From: Bacteroides ihuae
Lineage (GTDB): Bacteria; Bacteroidota; Bacteroidia; Bacteroidales; Bacteroidaceae
NCBI RefSeq assembly: GCF_900104585.1
Contig: NZ_FNVX01000005.1
Span: 1,054,001-1,118,000, forward strand
DNA: 64,000 bases
Direction of reading: 5' to 3'
This document shows, piece by piece, positions 9,014 to 18,567 of this stretch (positions within the stretch are counted from its first letter, which is position 1; each line of letters begins with the position of its first letter). A program made the translations under genes and the position numbers. The notes beneath the pieces were generated by a model. The model saw only the letters and a list, made by a program, of their open reading frames with translations, made no database searches and had not been told where the DNA came from.

Positions 9014-9041
9014 CGGTACCTCGATTCTCATCGCAGTACCG
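9014..9041. terminator. Hairpin after the YiiX-like gene
   Basis: Nested stem CGGTAC/GTACCG (9014-9019/9036-9041) with inner CGAT/ATCG. No clear T-run, so termination is only probable. Confidence 0.4.
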
Positions 9042-9235
9042 CCACAACACAAACACAAAATAAAACACGACAAAACTACTATGCAATTAACCTGTCTATA
9101 CCATTAAAGGCATAAGTGACCGTTACTAAATATTCGCATACGTATAATCAGTTCAGGCGACTTGCATGAATAAAACATATCTTAATTCCGTTTTGTTTAC
9201 TTCACATACGTTAATTAATACTAATAGCGAAAAAA

Positions 9236-10270
9236 TTATTGAATACCTTTCTCCCGTAATTTAAGCTGCCAAGCCCATGCAGAGCGCAAAGTATCTTCTA
9301 TGGAAGTTTCTGATTTCCAACCAAGTTCGGTGTTAGCATAATCAGGATTTGCCCAAACTTTTTCAATATCTCCTGCACGTCGACCTACAATCTGATAATT
9401 GAGTTTCACGCCTGTAGATTGTTCAAATACACTTATCAACTCTAAAACAGAAAGACCACGACCGGTTCCAATGTTAAAGGTCTCTACTTTCGCTTTTTGT
9501 TTTTGTTGAAGGATACGGGCGATGGCTACAACATGTGCTTTTGCCAAGTCGACTACATTAATAAAGTCTCTGACGCACGATCCGTCGGGCGTATTGTAAT
9601 CATCACCAAAGACATTCAGCTTTTCACGAATACCCATGGCTGTTTGAGTGAGATATGGAATAAGATTCTGAGGAACTCCATTGGGCAATTCCCCTAACAA
9701 AGCAGTTGGATGAGCTCCTATCGGATTGAAATAGCGTAAAAGGATAGCACTAATGGGAGATCCTGAAGCTATGGTATCGCAAATGATTTCTTCATTGATC
9801 TGTTTAGTGTTTCCGTAGGGAGATTCGGCTTTCTTGATAGGAGCTTGCTCGGTGACGGGTAGTTCATCGGGTTGCCCATAAACAGTACATGATGAAGAAA
9901 ATACGATTCCTCCCACATTATGTTTAGGCATAAGTTCAAGAAGGTTAATGAGTGATAGCAGATTGTTGCGATAGTAAAGTAACGGCTTCTGAACAGATTC
10001 GCCTACTGCTTTACTAGCTGCAAAGTGAATAATAGCTTTGATGCCAGCGTATTTGGCGAATAGTGCATCCATACCATTCAGATCTAAGCAATCGAGGTGT
10101 TCGAAAGCTGGACGAATGCCAGACACTTTTTCAATGTTATCTACCACATCGGCACCAGAATTAGACAAGTTATCAACTATAATAACTTCGTATCCGCTAT
10201 TTTGCAGTTCTACCACAGTATGCGAACCGATATAGCCCGTACCACCAGTAACAAGTATTCTTTCTTTCAT
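9236..10270 (-). CDS. galE: UDP-glucose 4-epimerase
   Basis: Extended short-chain dehydrogenase of 344 aa that interconverts UDP-glucose and UDP-galactose in the cytoplasm, serving galactose use and surface-sugar synthesis. NAD-binding GGTGYIGSH lies at residues 9-17. Catalytic Ser (SSSCTVYG), Tyr152 and Lys156 (PYGNTK) are in place. The C-terminal RRAGDIEKVWANPDYANTELGW substrate loop fits GalE specifically. It is preceded by a strong promoter box and, 85 bp upstream, by a decayed fragment on the same strand. Confidence 0.95.
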   Translation of the reverse strand: MKERILVTGGTGYIGSHTVVELQNSGYEVIIVDNLSNSGADVVDNIEKVSGIRPAFEHLDCLDLNGMDALFAKYAGIKAIIHFAASKAVGESVQKPLLYYRNNLLSLINLLELMPKHNVGGIVFSSSCTVYGQPDELPVTEQAPIKKAESPYGNTKQINEEIICDTIASGSPISAILLRYFNPIGAHPTALLGELPNGVPQNLIPYLTQTAMGIREKLNVFGDDYNTPDGSCVRDFINVVDLAKAHVVAIARILQQKQKAKVETFNIGTGRGLSVLELISVFEQSTGVKLNYQIVGRRAGDIEKVWANPDYANTELGWKSETSIEDTLRSAWAWQLKLREKGIQ

Positions 10271-10311
10271 AATAAATAAATGTATTAATCTTCGTTTATC
10301 TTCACCGACGG

Positions 10312-10319
10312 CAAAGATA
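10312..10319 (-). promoter_or_regulatory. -7 box, galE promoter
   Basis: Minus-strand TATCTTTG, 42 bases upstream of the galE ATG. It matches TAnnTTTG. Confidence 0.6.
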
Positions 10320-10355
10320 CATGATTATTTTTTGAATAGCCAGTTTTATATGTAT

Positions 10356-10511
10356 CTATATGCCTATTTTGACAGCATAAACATTCTCTTGTCCTTCAAA
10401 ATTAGCGCGAAAAATGACCCACTTATTATTAGGCGAAAAATGCACGTTTGGCTCCAAACTATAATTGTGATTTTTCATATTGAGTAATGCAAAGAATTGA
10501 TATACTGATAA
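10356..10511 (-). pseudogene. Remnant of an oligogalacturonate lyase-like (PL22) gene
   Basis: In the 386-base gap between galE and map, one minus-strand frame reads in part NHNYSLEPNVHFSPNNKWV, then IFRANFEGQENVYAVKI, and then stops at 10356-10358. This resembles the final beta-propeller blade of oligogalacturonate lyases (PL22, WD40-like), where an EPNVHFSPDGKWVIFRS-type end is characteristic. The frame is closed upstream by TAA at 10512-10514 and has only 40 codons after its sole ATG (10478), so only the 3' end survives. The identification is from memory of the family. A complete hexuronate pathway lies elsewhere in the window (uxaB, uxaC). Confidence 0.55.
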
Positions 10512-10627
10512 TTACTTGACCCTTTATGCTATAAAGTTTAAGAACCAAATAAACAAATAGTTATGCCATAATGTATAATTTTAAATAAATAAGCACTAGC
10601 GAAGAGAATAAAACGAAAATAAAGGTT

Positions 10628-10635
10628 TATTTTTG
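10628..10635 (+). promoter_or_regulatory. -7 box, map promoter
   Basis: TATTTTTG, a perfect TAnnTTTG match, 21 bases before the map ATG. Confidence 0.5.
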
Positions 10636-10656
10636 TCTTAAGAAAGAATAAATAGT

Positions 10657-11514
10657 ATGATGAAGAAAATATTGAAGGGAGGCCGATTTACCCCTGAAAA
10701 CTATTCGGCAGAGATTGAAGAAAAGATTCAAAAATACAGAAAATTAGGTTATAAACTCCCACCAAGAAGAGTTGTTCGGACTCCTGAGCAAATTGAAGGT
10801 ATTAGAGAAAGCGCCAAAATAAATACGGGTGTACTCGATTGTGTGGCTGCTAATATCCGTGAGGGTATGTCTACTGCTGAGATTGATAAACTTGTATATG
10901 ATTTTACGCTAGCTCATGGAGCAATCCCAGCTCCACTAAATTATGAAGGCTTCCCGAAAAGTGTATGTACCTCTATCAACGAAGTGGTTTGCCACGGAAT
11001 TCCAAGTGAGAAAGAGATTTTGCGCAGCGGAGATATTGTAAATGTAGATGTATCGACTATTCTGAACGGATATTTTTCAGATGCATCGCGCATGTTTATG
11101 ATTGGAGATGTGAAGCCTGATAATAAGAAATTGGTAGAGATAACCAAAGAGTGTCTAGAAATAGGCATCGCAGCCGCTCAACCTTGGGCCCGCTTAGGAG
11201 ATGTAGGTGCTGCCATTCAAGAACATGCAGAAAAGAATGGATTCAGTGTTGTGCGTGATCTTTGCGGACATGGCGTTGGAATAGAGTTTCACGAACCGCC
11301 AAACGTAGAGCATTTTGGACGTAAGGGTACAGGGTCAATGATTCTTCCGGGTATGACTTTCACCATCGAACCAATGATTAACATGGGAGCATATGATGTA
11401 TATATTGACCAATCTGATGGATGGACTGTTCTTACCGATGATGGATTGCCTTCTGCACAATGGGAGAAAATGTTGCTCATAACTGAAACCGGCAATGAAA
11501 TTCTAACTTATTAA
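10657..11514 (+). CDS. map: Type I methionine aminopeptidase with N-terminal extension
   Basis: Removes the initiator methionine from nascent proteins. The 285-aa length includes an about 40-residue extension (basic, ending KLPPRRVVRTPEQ) ahead of the catalytic pita-bread fold. Metal ligands are recognisable: Asp in NVDVS, Asp in YFSDASRMF, His in GHGVGIEFHEPP, Glu in FTIEPM, Glu in ITETG. The usual GYHGD of ribosomal-operon MAPs is GYFSD here, so this is probably a second, stand-alone MAP. ATG at 10657 or the adjacent 10660. An intrinsic terminator follows. Confidence 0.92.
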   Translation: MMKKILKGGRFTPENYSAEIEEKIQKYRKLGYKLPPRRVVRTPEQIEGIRESAKINTGVLDCVAANIREGMSTAEIDKLVYDFTLAHGAIPAPLNYEGFPKSVCTSINEVVCHGIPSEKEILRSGDIVNVDVSTILNGYFSDASRMFMIGDVKPDNKKLVEITKECLEIGIAAAQPWARLGDVGAAIQEHAEKNGFSVVRDLCGHGVGIEFHEPPNVEHFGRKGTGSMILPGMTFTIEPMINMGAYDVYIDQSDGWTVLTDDGLPSAQWEKMLLITETGNEILTY

Positions 11515-11532
11515 TAAAGTTCCATATAGATT

Positions 11533-11557
11533 GAGCCCCCAAGAAGGGCTCTATTTA
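11533..11557 (+). terminator. Terminator of map
   Basis: GAGCCC/GGGCTC stem (11533-11538/11546-11551) followed by TATTTATATTT. Confidence 0.7.
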
Positions 11558-11625
11558 TATTTGATTCTCCTATAACTATACTCCGTTAACTATAAATATA
11601 TCTTAATTATCCCCTACTCTAGTTT

Positions 11626-12867
11626 ATGGAATTAACCCTGTTAGTGCTGAATACAGCTTTGCTTATTATTTTACTCATCCTTTTATTTACCAAAAACAAT
11701 AGCAAGCAATCGGATCAATTACAAGCGGCCTTACGCCAGCAAATGCAAGAGAATCGAGAGGAACTTAGTAGAAATATCCGCGAATTACGCATGGAAGTGA
11801 TGCAAACACTGAATCAAAGTATGCAGCAGTTGCAAGATGCCATGCATAAGAACATGCTCACTACGGGAGAATTGCAACGACAAAAATTTGATGCGATGAC
11901 CCGGCAGCAGGAAAATCTAATTTTATCGACGGAAAAACGATTGGACGATATGCGGTTGATGGTAGAGGAAAAACTGCAAAAAACATTAAATGAGCGCATC
12001 GGTCAATCATTTGAGATAGTACGTACCCAACTCGAGAATGTGCAACGTGGACTGGGTGAAATGAAATCGTTGGCTCAAGATGTTGGTGGATTGAAAAAAG
12101 TACTGAGCAATGTGAAAATGCGGGGAACTTTCGGCGAAGTACAATTAGGTGCTTTGCTCGAGCAAATGATGAGTCCGGAGCAATATGATGCTAACGTAAA
12201 AACCAAAAAAAATGGAACGGAATTTGTTGAATATGCGATTAAACTTCCCGGCAAAGATGACAATAACAACACAGTATATTTACCTATTGATGCTAAATTC
12301 CCAAAAGATATATACGAGCAATATTATGACGCATTTGAAGCGGGTGATGCTGCTTTGATTGAATCTTCGGGTAAGCAGTTGGAAACTACCATAAAAAAAA
12401 TGGCAAAGGACATTCATGATAAATATATTGATCCTCCTTACACTACTGATTTTGCTATTTTATTTCTTCCCTTTGAAAGCATTTATGCCGAAATCATTCG
12501 TCGTACGGCATTAGTCGAATTATTGCAACGGGAATATAAGGTTGTGATAACTGGGCCTACTACTTTGGGTGCAATACTCAACAGTTTGCAAATGGGTTTC
12601 CGTACCTTGGCTATTCAGAAGCGCACTAGTGAAGTTTGGACAGTGCTTGGAGCTGTAAAAACAGAGTTTGGTAAGTTTGGCGGTCTACTCGAAAAGGTAC
12701 AAAAGAATCTTCAGAGTGCCGGCGATCAACTAGAAGAAGTAATGGGTAAACGTACACGAGCCATCGAACGAAAGTTACGACAGGTTCAGGAATTACCACA
12801 TGAAGAGAGTCAGAAAATCCTTCCATTAGGTGATAATGGCAGTAGCGAGGAGGAGGAAGATGAATAA
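11626..12867 (+). CDS. rmuC: DNA recombination protein RmuC
   Basis: 413 aa, matching the RmuC family, which limits inversion and duplication events and has a nuclease-like core. Residues 1-22 form a membrane anchor (LTLLVLNTALLIILLILLF). Residues 30-150 are predicted coiled coil rich in Gln, Glu and Arg. The RmuC domain (about 160-375) shows MRGTFGEVQLGALLEQMMSP, LPIDAKFP and FLPFESIYAEI. The tail is acidic (SSEEEEDE). It lies 111 bp after map on the same strand, but beyond the map terminator. Confidence 0.92.
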   Translation: MELTLLVLNTALLIILLILLFTKNNSKQSDQLQAALRQQMQENREELSRNIRELRMEVMQTLNQSMQQLQDAMHKNMLTTGELQRQKFDAMTRQQENLILSTEKRLDDMRLMVEEKLQKTLNERIGQSFEIVRTQLENVQRGLGEMKSLAQDVGGLKKVLSNVKMRGTFGEVQLGALLEQMMSPEQYDANVKTKKNGTEFVEYAIKLPGKDDNNNTVYLPIDAKFPKDIYEQYYDAFEAGDAALIESSGKQLETTIKKMAKDIHDKYIDPPYTTDFAILFLPFESIYAEIIRRTALVELLQREYKVVITGPTTLGAILNSLQMGFRTLAIQKRTSEVWTVLGAVKTEFGKFGGLLEKVQKNLQSAGDQLEEVMGKRTRAIERKLRQVQELPHEESQKILPLGDNGSSEEEEDE

Positions 12868-12990
12868 AAGCAGATTTCCTTTCCAAATATCAACAAATCA
12901 TTATTAAAAGATTATTGTCCAAGTGCAAAATTATAATTAGCTCATTTATTCTGAACAAGTACTGAATAAACGAGCTAATTAGATTTATTG

Positions 12991-14334
12991 CTAATGGGTC
13001 TTGTGCCGCGGCAACGCAAAATGAAGCACAAGATAGCCGAGTAAACCAGCAATAGCTGTGCCGACAAGTATTCCTAGTTTAGCTTGATTCAGCAACACAG
13101 GATGAGTGTCCCCAAACGAAAGATTGGCAATAAATAAAGAAACAGTAAATCCAATGCCACCTAAAAGAGATATTCCAGAGACGCTCTTCCAATCCATTGT
13201 ACGAGGCATGCTTGCAACTTTTAGTTTCACAGCAATCCATGTGAATGAGAATATTCCAACGAATTTCCCAAATATCAAACCAAAAGCGACTGCTAATGTA
13301 ACATCACCTATTGACTCAGCATTGCCACTAAACGCTACCCCTGCATTAGCAAAAGCAAATAAGGGGAGGACAATGTAATTTACAGCTATATGCAAGTTAT
13401 CTTCCATAGATTGCAACGGGCTGATTACGCGATCTGATGCGGATTCTACACGCTTCAATTTAGCTATTTGTTTGTTCGTAAGCACTATATCGTCTTTATC
13501 GGATACCGGGAAAAATTTAATAGCACAACGAATACTTTCGATATACTTACCTACATGTAGCTGTGGTCTGGCAGGTACTATGAATGCAAGTATAACTCCT
13601 GCAATGGTACTATGAATACCTGATTGGAGAAACATATACCAGACTATAATACCAATAAGCAAAAAGAATGTTTTATTGGTGCTCCCGCGCTTACCAATAA
13701 AATAAAGAAGAATAAGCAATAGTGCAGCCCATAACAGATAGTTGATTGCAACATGAGAGCTATAAAAAACAGCAATAACTATAATTCCTCCTATGTCATC
13801 GACTACTGCAAAAGCTGTAAGAAATATTTTTAAGCTCAGAGGGACACGTTTTCCTAGCAAACTAAGCACTCCTAGAGAAAAAGCTATATCCGTTGCCATT
13901 GGTATAGCAAGGCCTCGACCACCATCAGTGCCGGGAGGGCAGATTAGTATATAAATGAGGACTGGAATTATCATACCACCGCAAGCAGCGATAAAAGGCA
14001 AAATTGCTTTTCTAACAGAAGATAATTCGCCTACAAGTAACTCTCGTTTGATCTCAATGCCCACCAGAAAGAAGAATAATGTCATCAATCCATCATTAAT
14101 AAATTGAAGTACTGTGAGGCTATGTTCACCATGAGAGAAAAGATTAAAATCTCCGATTTGAAGGCTAACTTGTTGCGATAGAAATTCCTGATAAGCCGGA
14201 GCTAAAGACGAGTTAGCCATTACAGCTGCAAGGAGTGCAGCTAGAAACAATAAAATGCTTGCCACAATAGTCATGGAAGCAAGATGTTGTATGGTACTTA
14301 TTTTTTCAAAAATTGTATTCAGAACTTTTTTCAT
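12991..14334 (-). CDS. nhaA: Na+/H+ antiporter NhaA
   Basis: Inner-membrane antiporter of 447 aa exporting Na+ in exchange for H+. It is longer than the 388-aa E. coli protein because of an about 50-residue hydrophilic insertion near residues 265-320 (SIRCAIKFFPVSDKDD...). The conserved pair of aspartates occurs in ATDIAFSLGVLSLLGKRVP and FAVVDDIGGIIVIAVFY. It follows lepA on the same strand but is separated from it by a strong terminator, so it is probably transcribed alone. No consensus promoter box is obvious in the 84-base gap. Confidence 0.93.
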   Translation of the reverse strand: MKKVLNTIFEKISTIQHLASMTIVASILLFLAALLAAVMANSSLAPAYQEFLSQQVSLQIGDFNLFSHGEHSLTVLQFINDGLMTLFFFLVGIEIKRELLVGELSSVRKAILPFIAACGGMIIPVLIYILICPPGTDGGRGLAIPMATDIAFSLGVLSLLGKRVPLSLKIFLTAFAVVDDIGGIIVIAVFYSSHVAINYLLWAALLLILLYFIGKRGSTNKTFFLLIGIIVWYMFLQSGIHSTIAGVILAFIVPARPQLHVGKYIESIRCAIKFFPVSDKDDIVLTNKQIAKLKRVESASDRVISPLQSMEDNLHIAVNYIVLPLFAFANAGVAFSGNAESIGDVTLAVAFGLIFGKFVGIFSFTWIAVKLKVASMPRTMDWKSVSGISLLGGIGFTVSLFIANLSFGDTHPVLLNQAKLGILVGTAIAGLLGYLVLHFALPRHKTH

Positions 14335-14350
14335 ATATTTATTATTTATG

Positions 14351-14401
14351 AAAAAAGGACAGCATCGCTGAAAGTTCTGCGAACACGGTATTTGCTGTCC
14401 T
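14351..14401 (-). terminator. Terminator of lepA
   Basis: On the minus strand, AGGACAGCA (14401-14393) pairs with TGCTGTCCT (14364-14356), followed by a T-run. Long 28-base loop. Confidence 0.75.
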
Positions 14402-14418
14402 CTCCTCGTTTTTTAATA

Positions 14419-16200
14419 TTAATCGAGTTTCAACACAGCTAAGAAAGCTTTCTGAGGCACCTCAACGTTACCAATTTGCTTCATACGCTTCTTACCTTTT
14501 TTCTGTTTTTCAAGCAACTTTCGTTTACGACTGATATCTCCACCATAGCATTTAGCAGTAACATCCTTGCGCACAGCCTTAATCGTTTCACGAGAGATAA
14601 TTTTGGCACCAATAGCTGCCTGTATGGCAATATCAAATTGCTGACGGGGAATGAGTTCTTTCAACTTCTCACACATACGTTTGCCTAGTTCATAGGCGTT
14701 GTCAACATGCGTAAGCGTAGACAATGCATCAACCGGTTCTCCGTTGAGTAGTATATCTAATTTGATTAATTTCGATGGGCGAAAACCATTTGGATGATAA
14801 TCGAACGAAGCATATCCTTTTGAAATACTTTTCAGTCGATCATAAAAATCAATCACAATTTCACCCAAAGGCATGTTATAATGAATTTCTATACGATTTC
14901 CTGAAATATATTCTTGCTTAAGAAGCTCACCACGCTTACCCAGACATAAGCTCATAATCGGGCCAATGTAGTCAGTTGTTGTAATGACCGAAGCTTTTAT
15001 ATAAGGCTCTTCAATGCGATCTATCAATGTCTGATCGGGCATTCCGCCAGGATTATGAACTTCCGTCATCTCTCCTTGCTTATCGTAAATACGATAAGAC
15101 ACGTTAGGCACAGTAGTAATCACATTCATATCAAATTCACGATCCAATCTCTCTTGTACAATTTCCATGTGAAGCAGGCCAAGGAACCCACAACGGAAAC
15201 CAAAGCCGAGCGCCAAAGAAGATTCAGGCTGAAAAGTCAGTGAAGCATCGTTAAGCTGCAACTTCTCTAGCGAAGCACGCAAATCTTCAAATTCTTCCGC
15301 TTCAATCGGATAAACGCCGGCAAATACCATTGGTTTCACTTCTTCAAAACCTGAAATAGCTTTTGCACACGGACGAGCAATATGGGTAACCGTATCTCCT
15401 ACTTTTACCTCTTTAGAAGTCTTGATACCGGAAATAATATAGCCTACATCTCCCGTACGAAGTTCTTTACGAGGAATCATATCCATCCGAAGCACACCTA
15501 TTTCATCGGCAGCATATTCCTTACCAGTATTGAAAAATTTAACTTTATCTCCTGTACGAATAACTCCATTAGTTATTTTAAAATAAGCAATAATACCACG
15601 AAAGGAATTGAAAACAGAGTCGAAAATCAAAGCTTGCAATGGTGCTTCTTCATCCCCCTTAGGGCAAGGAACACGCTCTATAATAGCAGCCAAGATCTCC
15701 TCAACACCCATGCCAGTCTTTCCGGATGCACGAATGATTTCTTCACGTTTGCAGCCAAGTAGCTCCACAATTTCATCTTCTACTTCTTCGGGCATTGCAC
15801 TTGCCATATCGCATTTATTGATCACCGGAATGATTTCTAAATCATGTTCAATAGCCATATATAAATTTGAAATAGTCTGCGCCTGCACACCTTGTGAAGC
15901 ATCTACAATGAGCAATGCTCCTTCGCAAGCGGCTATCGAACGAGAAACTTCGTATGAAAAGTCCACGTGTCCCGGAGTATCTATCAGGTTGAGAATATAT
16001 TTTTCGTCATTATATATATATTCCATCTGGATGGCATGGCTCTTGATGGTGATGCCCCTCTCCCTCTCCAGGTCCATGTCGTCGAGCATCTGTCCGCCGG
16101 TTACCAAAATTGTTTTGGTAAACTCTAGCAGTCGGTCGGCCAAAGTTGACTTTCCGTGATCTATGTGAGCTATGATACAAAAGTTACGAATATTCTTCAT
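14419..16200 (-). CDS. lepA: Elongation factor 4 (LepA)
   Basis: Translational GTPase of 593 aa that back-translocates stalled ribosomes. G motifs: AHIDHGKST (G1), DTPGH (G3), NKCDM (G4). LepA-specific C-terminal features include KGYASFDY and the [13 protein letters not shown] basic end. The start is the ATG at 16200 ([14 protein letters not shown]), the usual family N-terminus. The frame extends 28 codons further to an ATG at 16284, but that part overlaps the promoter box (16226-16233) and the upstream terminator. Confidence 0.96.
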   Translation of the reverse strand: MKNIRNFCIIAHIDHGKSTLADRLLEFTKTILVTGGQMLDDMDLERERGITIKSHAIQMEYIYNDEKYILNLIDTPGHVDFSYEVSRSIAACEGALLIVDASQGVQAQTISNLYMAIEHDLEIIPVINKCDMASAMPEEVEDEIVELLGCKREEIIRASGKTGMGVEEILAAIIERVPCPKGDEEAPLQALIFDSVFNSFRGIIAYFKITNGVIRTGDKVKFFNTGKEYAADEIGVLRMDMIPRKELRTGDVGYIISGIKTSKEVKVGDTVTHIARPCAKAISGFEEVKPMVFAGVYPIEAEEFEDLRASLEKLQLNDASLTFQPESSLALGFGFRCGFLGLLHMEIVQERLDREFDMNVITTVPNVSYRIYDKQGEMTEVHNPGGMPDQTLIDRIEEPYIKASVITTTDYIGPIMSLCLGKRGELLKQEYISGNRIEIHYNMPLGEIVIDFYDRLKSISKGYASFDYHPNGFRPSKLIKLDILLNGEPVDALSTLTHVDNAYELGKRMCEKLKELIPRQQFDIAIQAAIGAKIISRETIKAVRKDVTAKCYGGDISRKRKLLEKQKKGKKRMKQIGNVEVPQKAFLAVLKLD

Positions 16201-16225
16201 GTTTGATATATATATATTTGGTGCG

Positions 16226-16233
16226 CAAAGATA
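16226..16233 (-). promoter_or_regulatory. -7 box, lepA promoter
   Basis: Minus-strand TATCTTTG, 25 bases upstream of the lepA ATG. Perfect TAnnTTTG match; it decides the lepA start. Confidence 0.65.
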
Positions 16234-16250
16234 CATAAATGGAAGTATAA

Positions 16251-16295
16251 AAAAAAGTGCGTTGATATATATCATAAATATCAATGCACTTTTTC
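16251..16295. terminator. Terminator after the wHTH gene
   Basis: Inverted repeat 16256-16268/16278-16290 (AGTGCGTTGATAT with one G/T mispair), flanked by an A-run and a T-run. Works in either direction; serves the minus-strand gene ending at 16316. Confidence 0.8.
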
Positions 16296-16315
16296 TACGC
16301 CACTTGGAAACAGCT

Positions 16316-16516
16316 TTAGCTCAGTTTCACAAAAAGTTCGCCTTCAATCTCTGTAGTAGAAATTTTGTCTTCTCTTAACAACCAACCAAGTCCAAGGAAA
16401 AGATCCTTGTCTACCAATTTAGTTGCTTTTTTCAGCTCTTTGGCTGTAAGTCCTTCGTTTTCATTAAGTGCATTCCAGATTTTACCTGCAATGACGCCTG
16501 CTTTTTCTTTCAACAT
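16316..16516 (-). CDS. Small winged helix-turn-helix protein
   Basis: 66-aa protein, [20 protein letters not shown] at its start, matching the small Bacteroidetes winged-helix family (PF10771-like, formerly DUF2582). The helix pair [12 protein letters not shown]...[17 protein letters not shown] resembles a wHTH recognition region, with a wing ELFVKL. Target and partners are unknown. ATG at 16516 is chosen; the frame could run to 16570 only with TTG. A perfect promoter box is at 16589-16596 and a terminator follows, so it is a single-gene unit. Confidence 0.8.
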   Translation of the reverse strand: MLKEKAGVIAGKIWNALNENEGLTAKELKKATKLVDKDLFLGLGWLLREDKISTTEIEGELFVKLS

Positions 16517-16588
16517 TGCTTTAGAATTTTTAGTTAGACTCAATTTTTCGATCTGATTGCAGTGATACAATCAGATATTATCTCATCA

Positions 16589-16596
16589 CAAATATA
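16589..16596 (-). promoter_or_regulatory. -7 box, wHTH gene
   Basis: Minus-strand TATATTTG (TAnnTTTG), with a TTG 17 bases further upstream (16616-16614). Confidence 0.55.
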
Positions 16597-16673
16597 GCTA
16601 TAATTATGTTACACAACATAATATAAGCGTTTTTTTAATAACAATGTCACAAAAAAAACAGAAAGGAGTTTCA

Positions 16674-17138
16674 CTATTTATTATTTAAAAGATATTCTTC
16701 CCAGATCTTTGCTGCTTCCTCTACCATTTTAGAGCAAGGTCTCTTGGCATAGTACTGGTCTGTTCTCTCTTCAGGGACAGAGGTGATCTGGTCCTTCCTT
16801 TTCAACCCAAGCAATTCGGCACAGATCAAAGAGCCGTTTCTTTTTTTAAATTCAGCAGCCAACTCCTGCACTAGTGCATAGTTTGCCGCCTTTCCTTCTT
16901 TGTCTTTTGCCTCAATGGTTCCTTTCTCTAGTCCGGCTAGAAGAAACATGCCACATGCAGCACCACAGGTTTCACGCATCCGCCCGATTCCTCCACCAAA
17001 AGAAGCTGACATACGTAGTGCTTGTTCTTCTGTAAATCCGTACATATCGGCAAACGCTGCCACAACAGACTGAGAGCAATTGTATCCACTTTTGAAAAGT
17101 TCATTTGCCCGCTCTACCCGATTTTCTTTTTCGTTCAT
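16674..17138 (-). CDS. C_GCAxxG_C_C family redox protein
   Basis: 154-aa cytoplasmic protein with the spaced-cysteine pattern of the C_GCAxxG_C_C family (PF09719-like): Cys21 in GYNCSQSVV, the pair in TCGAACGMFLLAG (Cys58, Cys62), one in ICAELLGL and one in RPCSKMVEEAA near the end. Members are thought to be redox or metal-cluster proteins; function is unknown. No partner gene is adjacent; it lies upstream of the wHTH gene and downstream of mntH on the same strand. Confidence 0.85.
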   Translation of the reverse strand: MNEKENRVERANELFKSGYNCSQSVVAAFADMYGFTEEQALRMSASFGGGIGRMRETCGAACGMFLLAGLEKGTIEAKDKEGKAANYALVQELAAEFKKRNGSLICAELLGLKRKDQITSVPEERTDQYYAKRPCSKMVEEAAKIWEEYLLNNK

Positions 17139-17229
17139 TATCTTATTCTATATTATTTTAGGTGACAGAAAACCACATTCTCTCTATCACCAAGTTTAAT
17201 GACTATACAAATAGTTATTTCAATGTTAA

Positions 17230-18483
17230 TCAAGAGAATAATAGCATTATATTTAATATTGTGACAATTACTGCAATGGAATATAATACAAACGTGCTCC
17301 ACTTGCTATTCACATATTTACCCATTACTTTGGGCGAAGAAGTAAGTCCCACTTGTAGAAAGACTGTAAACGGTAGCTGAATACTCAATATCATCTGCGA
17401 TATGATTAAACCTTTAAATGGATCTCCAATAAAAAAAATGATCAGTAACGCTAAGCCTAGAGAGAGAATAACACCAAACAAAGAATGAATATCTTTAATA
17501 TGATAGGGCTCACCAAAAATACCTGAAAAGATAGATCCGGCTGCCATACCACTTGTTATGGTAGACGAGATGCCTGCCATGAGCAATGCTAAAGCAAAAA
17601 CAACAGCAGCGTTACTTCCTAGCAATGGTTCCAATAAAGATTTGGCTTGTTGCAGCTCTTCTACACGAATGCCACTCTTAAAGAAAGTAGCTGCTGCCAG
17701 AAGAATCATTGCACTATTGATGGCCCATCCCACTATCATCGAAAAAAGGGTATCATACAGTTCGTACTTCAAGACACGATTGATAGAAGCATCATCTTTT
17801 TTATTGTATTCGTGGCTCTGTATAACTTCTGAGTGTAGAAATAAATTATGTGGCATCACCACTGCTCCCAGAACGCTCATAATAATGAGCATACTCCCAT
17901 CGGGAATAACGGGTACAACCCATCCACGGGCAGCAAGAGGCCAATCAACCTCTACTAGAAACAGTTCGTAGATAAATGATATTCCGATGACAGAGACAAA
18001 AGCAATAATAGCACGTTCTATTTTCTTATAAGAATTAGTGAATAGCATCACTGAAACAAAAGCGGTAGTAAGAATGGCTCCCCATATAATTGGTATGTGG
18101 AATAGCATTTGCAGGGCAATAGCTCCACCCAGTATTTCGGCCAGTGAGGTGGAAATAGAAGCTAGCACTGCAGTACCAAGTATGGGTCGTGATATCCATT
18201 TTGGAGTGTATTGAGTAGCTGCTTCAGATAAGCAAAGACCAGTAACGATACCCAAGTGAGCGACGTTATGTTGCAATATGATGAGCATAATGGTAGAAAG
18301 AGTTACTACCCAAAGCAATGAATAACCAAATTCGGAACCTGCAGCAAAGTTAGAAGCCCAGTTACCCGGATCAATAAAGCCTACAGTAACCAACAAGCCG
18401 GGGCCAATATATCTAAATATATCCAGACCACCCAAATGGCGCTTGTGGTCTTTCTGTTTTAAATCATGAAATATATTTCGCAT
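17230..18483 (-). CDS. mntH: Nramp-family divalent metal (Mn2+/Fe2+) transporter
   Basis: 417-aa membrane transporter with about 11 helices. Hallmarks: GFIDPGNW in TM1 (metal-binding Asp and Asn) and VVMPHNLFLHS in TM6, the Nramp metal site with Met replacing nothing unusual. Imports Mn2+ or Fe2+ with H+. The first 25 residues are hydrophilic. A TATCTTTA box at 18509-18516 is the likely promoter, and a striking palindrome pair lies about 85-130 bases upstream of the start, placed where a metal-responsive operator might be. Confidence 0.92.
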   Translation of the reverse strand: MRNIFHDLKQKDHKRHLGGLDIFRYIGPGLLVTVGFIDPGNWASNFAAGSEFGYSLLWVVTLSTIMLIILQHNVAHLGIVTGLCLSEAATQYTPKWISRPILGTAVLASISTSLAEILGGAIALQMLFHIPIIWGAILTTAFVSVMLFTNSYKKIERAIIAFVSVIGISFIYELFLVEVDWPLAARGWVVPVIPDGSMLIIMSVLGAVVMPHNLFLHSEVIQSHEYNKKDDASINRVLKYELYDTLFSMIVGWAINSAMILLAAATFFKSGIRVEELQQAKSLLEPLLGSNAAVVFALALLMAGISSTITSGMAAGSIFSGIFGEPYHIKDIHSLFGVILSLGLALLIIFFIGDPFKGLIISQMILSIQLPFTVFLQVGLTSSPKVMGKYVNSKWSTFVLYSIAVIVTILNIMLLFS

Positions 18484-18508
18484 TTAGTGATGTCTTTTTA
18501 TGTTTGCA

Positions 18509-18516
18509 TAAAGATA
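18509..18516 (-). promoter_or_regulatory. -7 box, mntH promoter
   Basis: Minus-strand TATCTTTA, one mismatch from TAnnTTTG, 25 bases upstream of the ATG. Confidence 0.4.
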
Positions 18517-18567
18517 ATGATTAAAAACAAGCGCTGTATCAGTAAAGTTCACAAATGGCTATAAATG

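Noticed and set aside
15608..16159. 183-codon plus-strand frame
   Set aside because: Lies antisense within lepA; Ser/Pro-rich composition is what the reverse frame of a conserved gene gives.
16201..16284. Longer LepA start at the upstream ATG 16284
   Set aside because: The 28-codon extension overlaps the -7 box and the terminator of the neighbouring gene, and is absent from the usual LepA N-terminus.
17558..17971. 137-codon plus-strand frame
   Set aside because: Antisense to mntH, no promoter or family resemblance.
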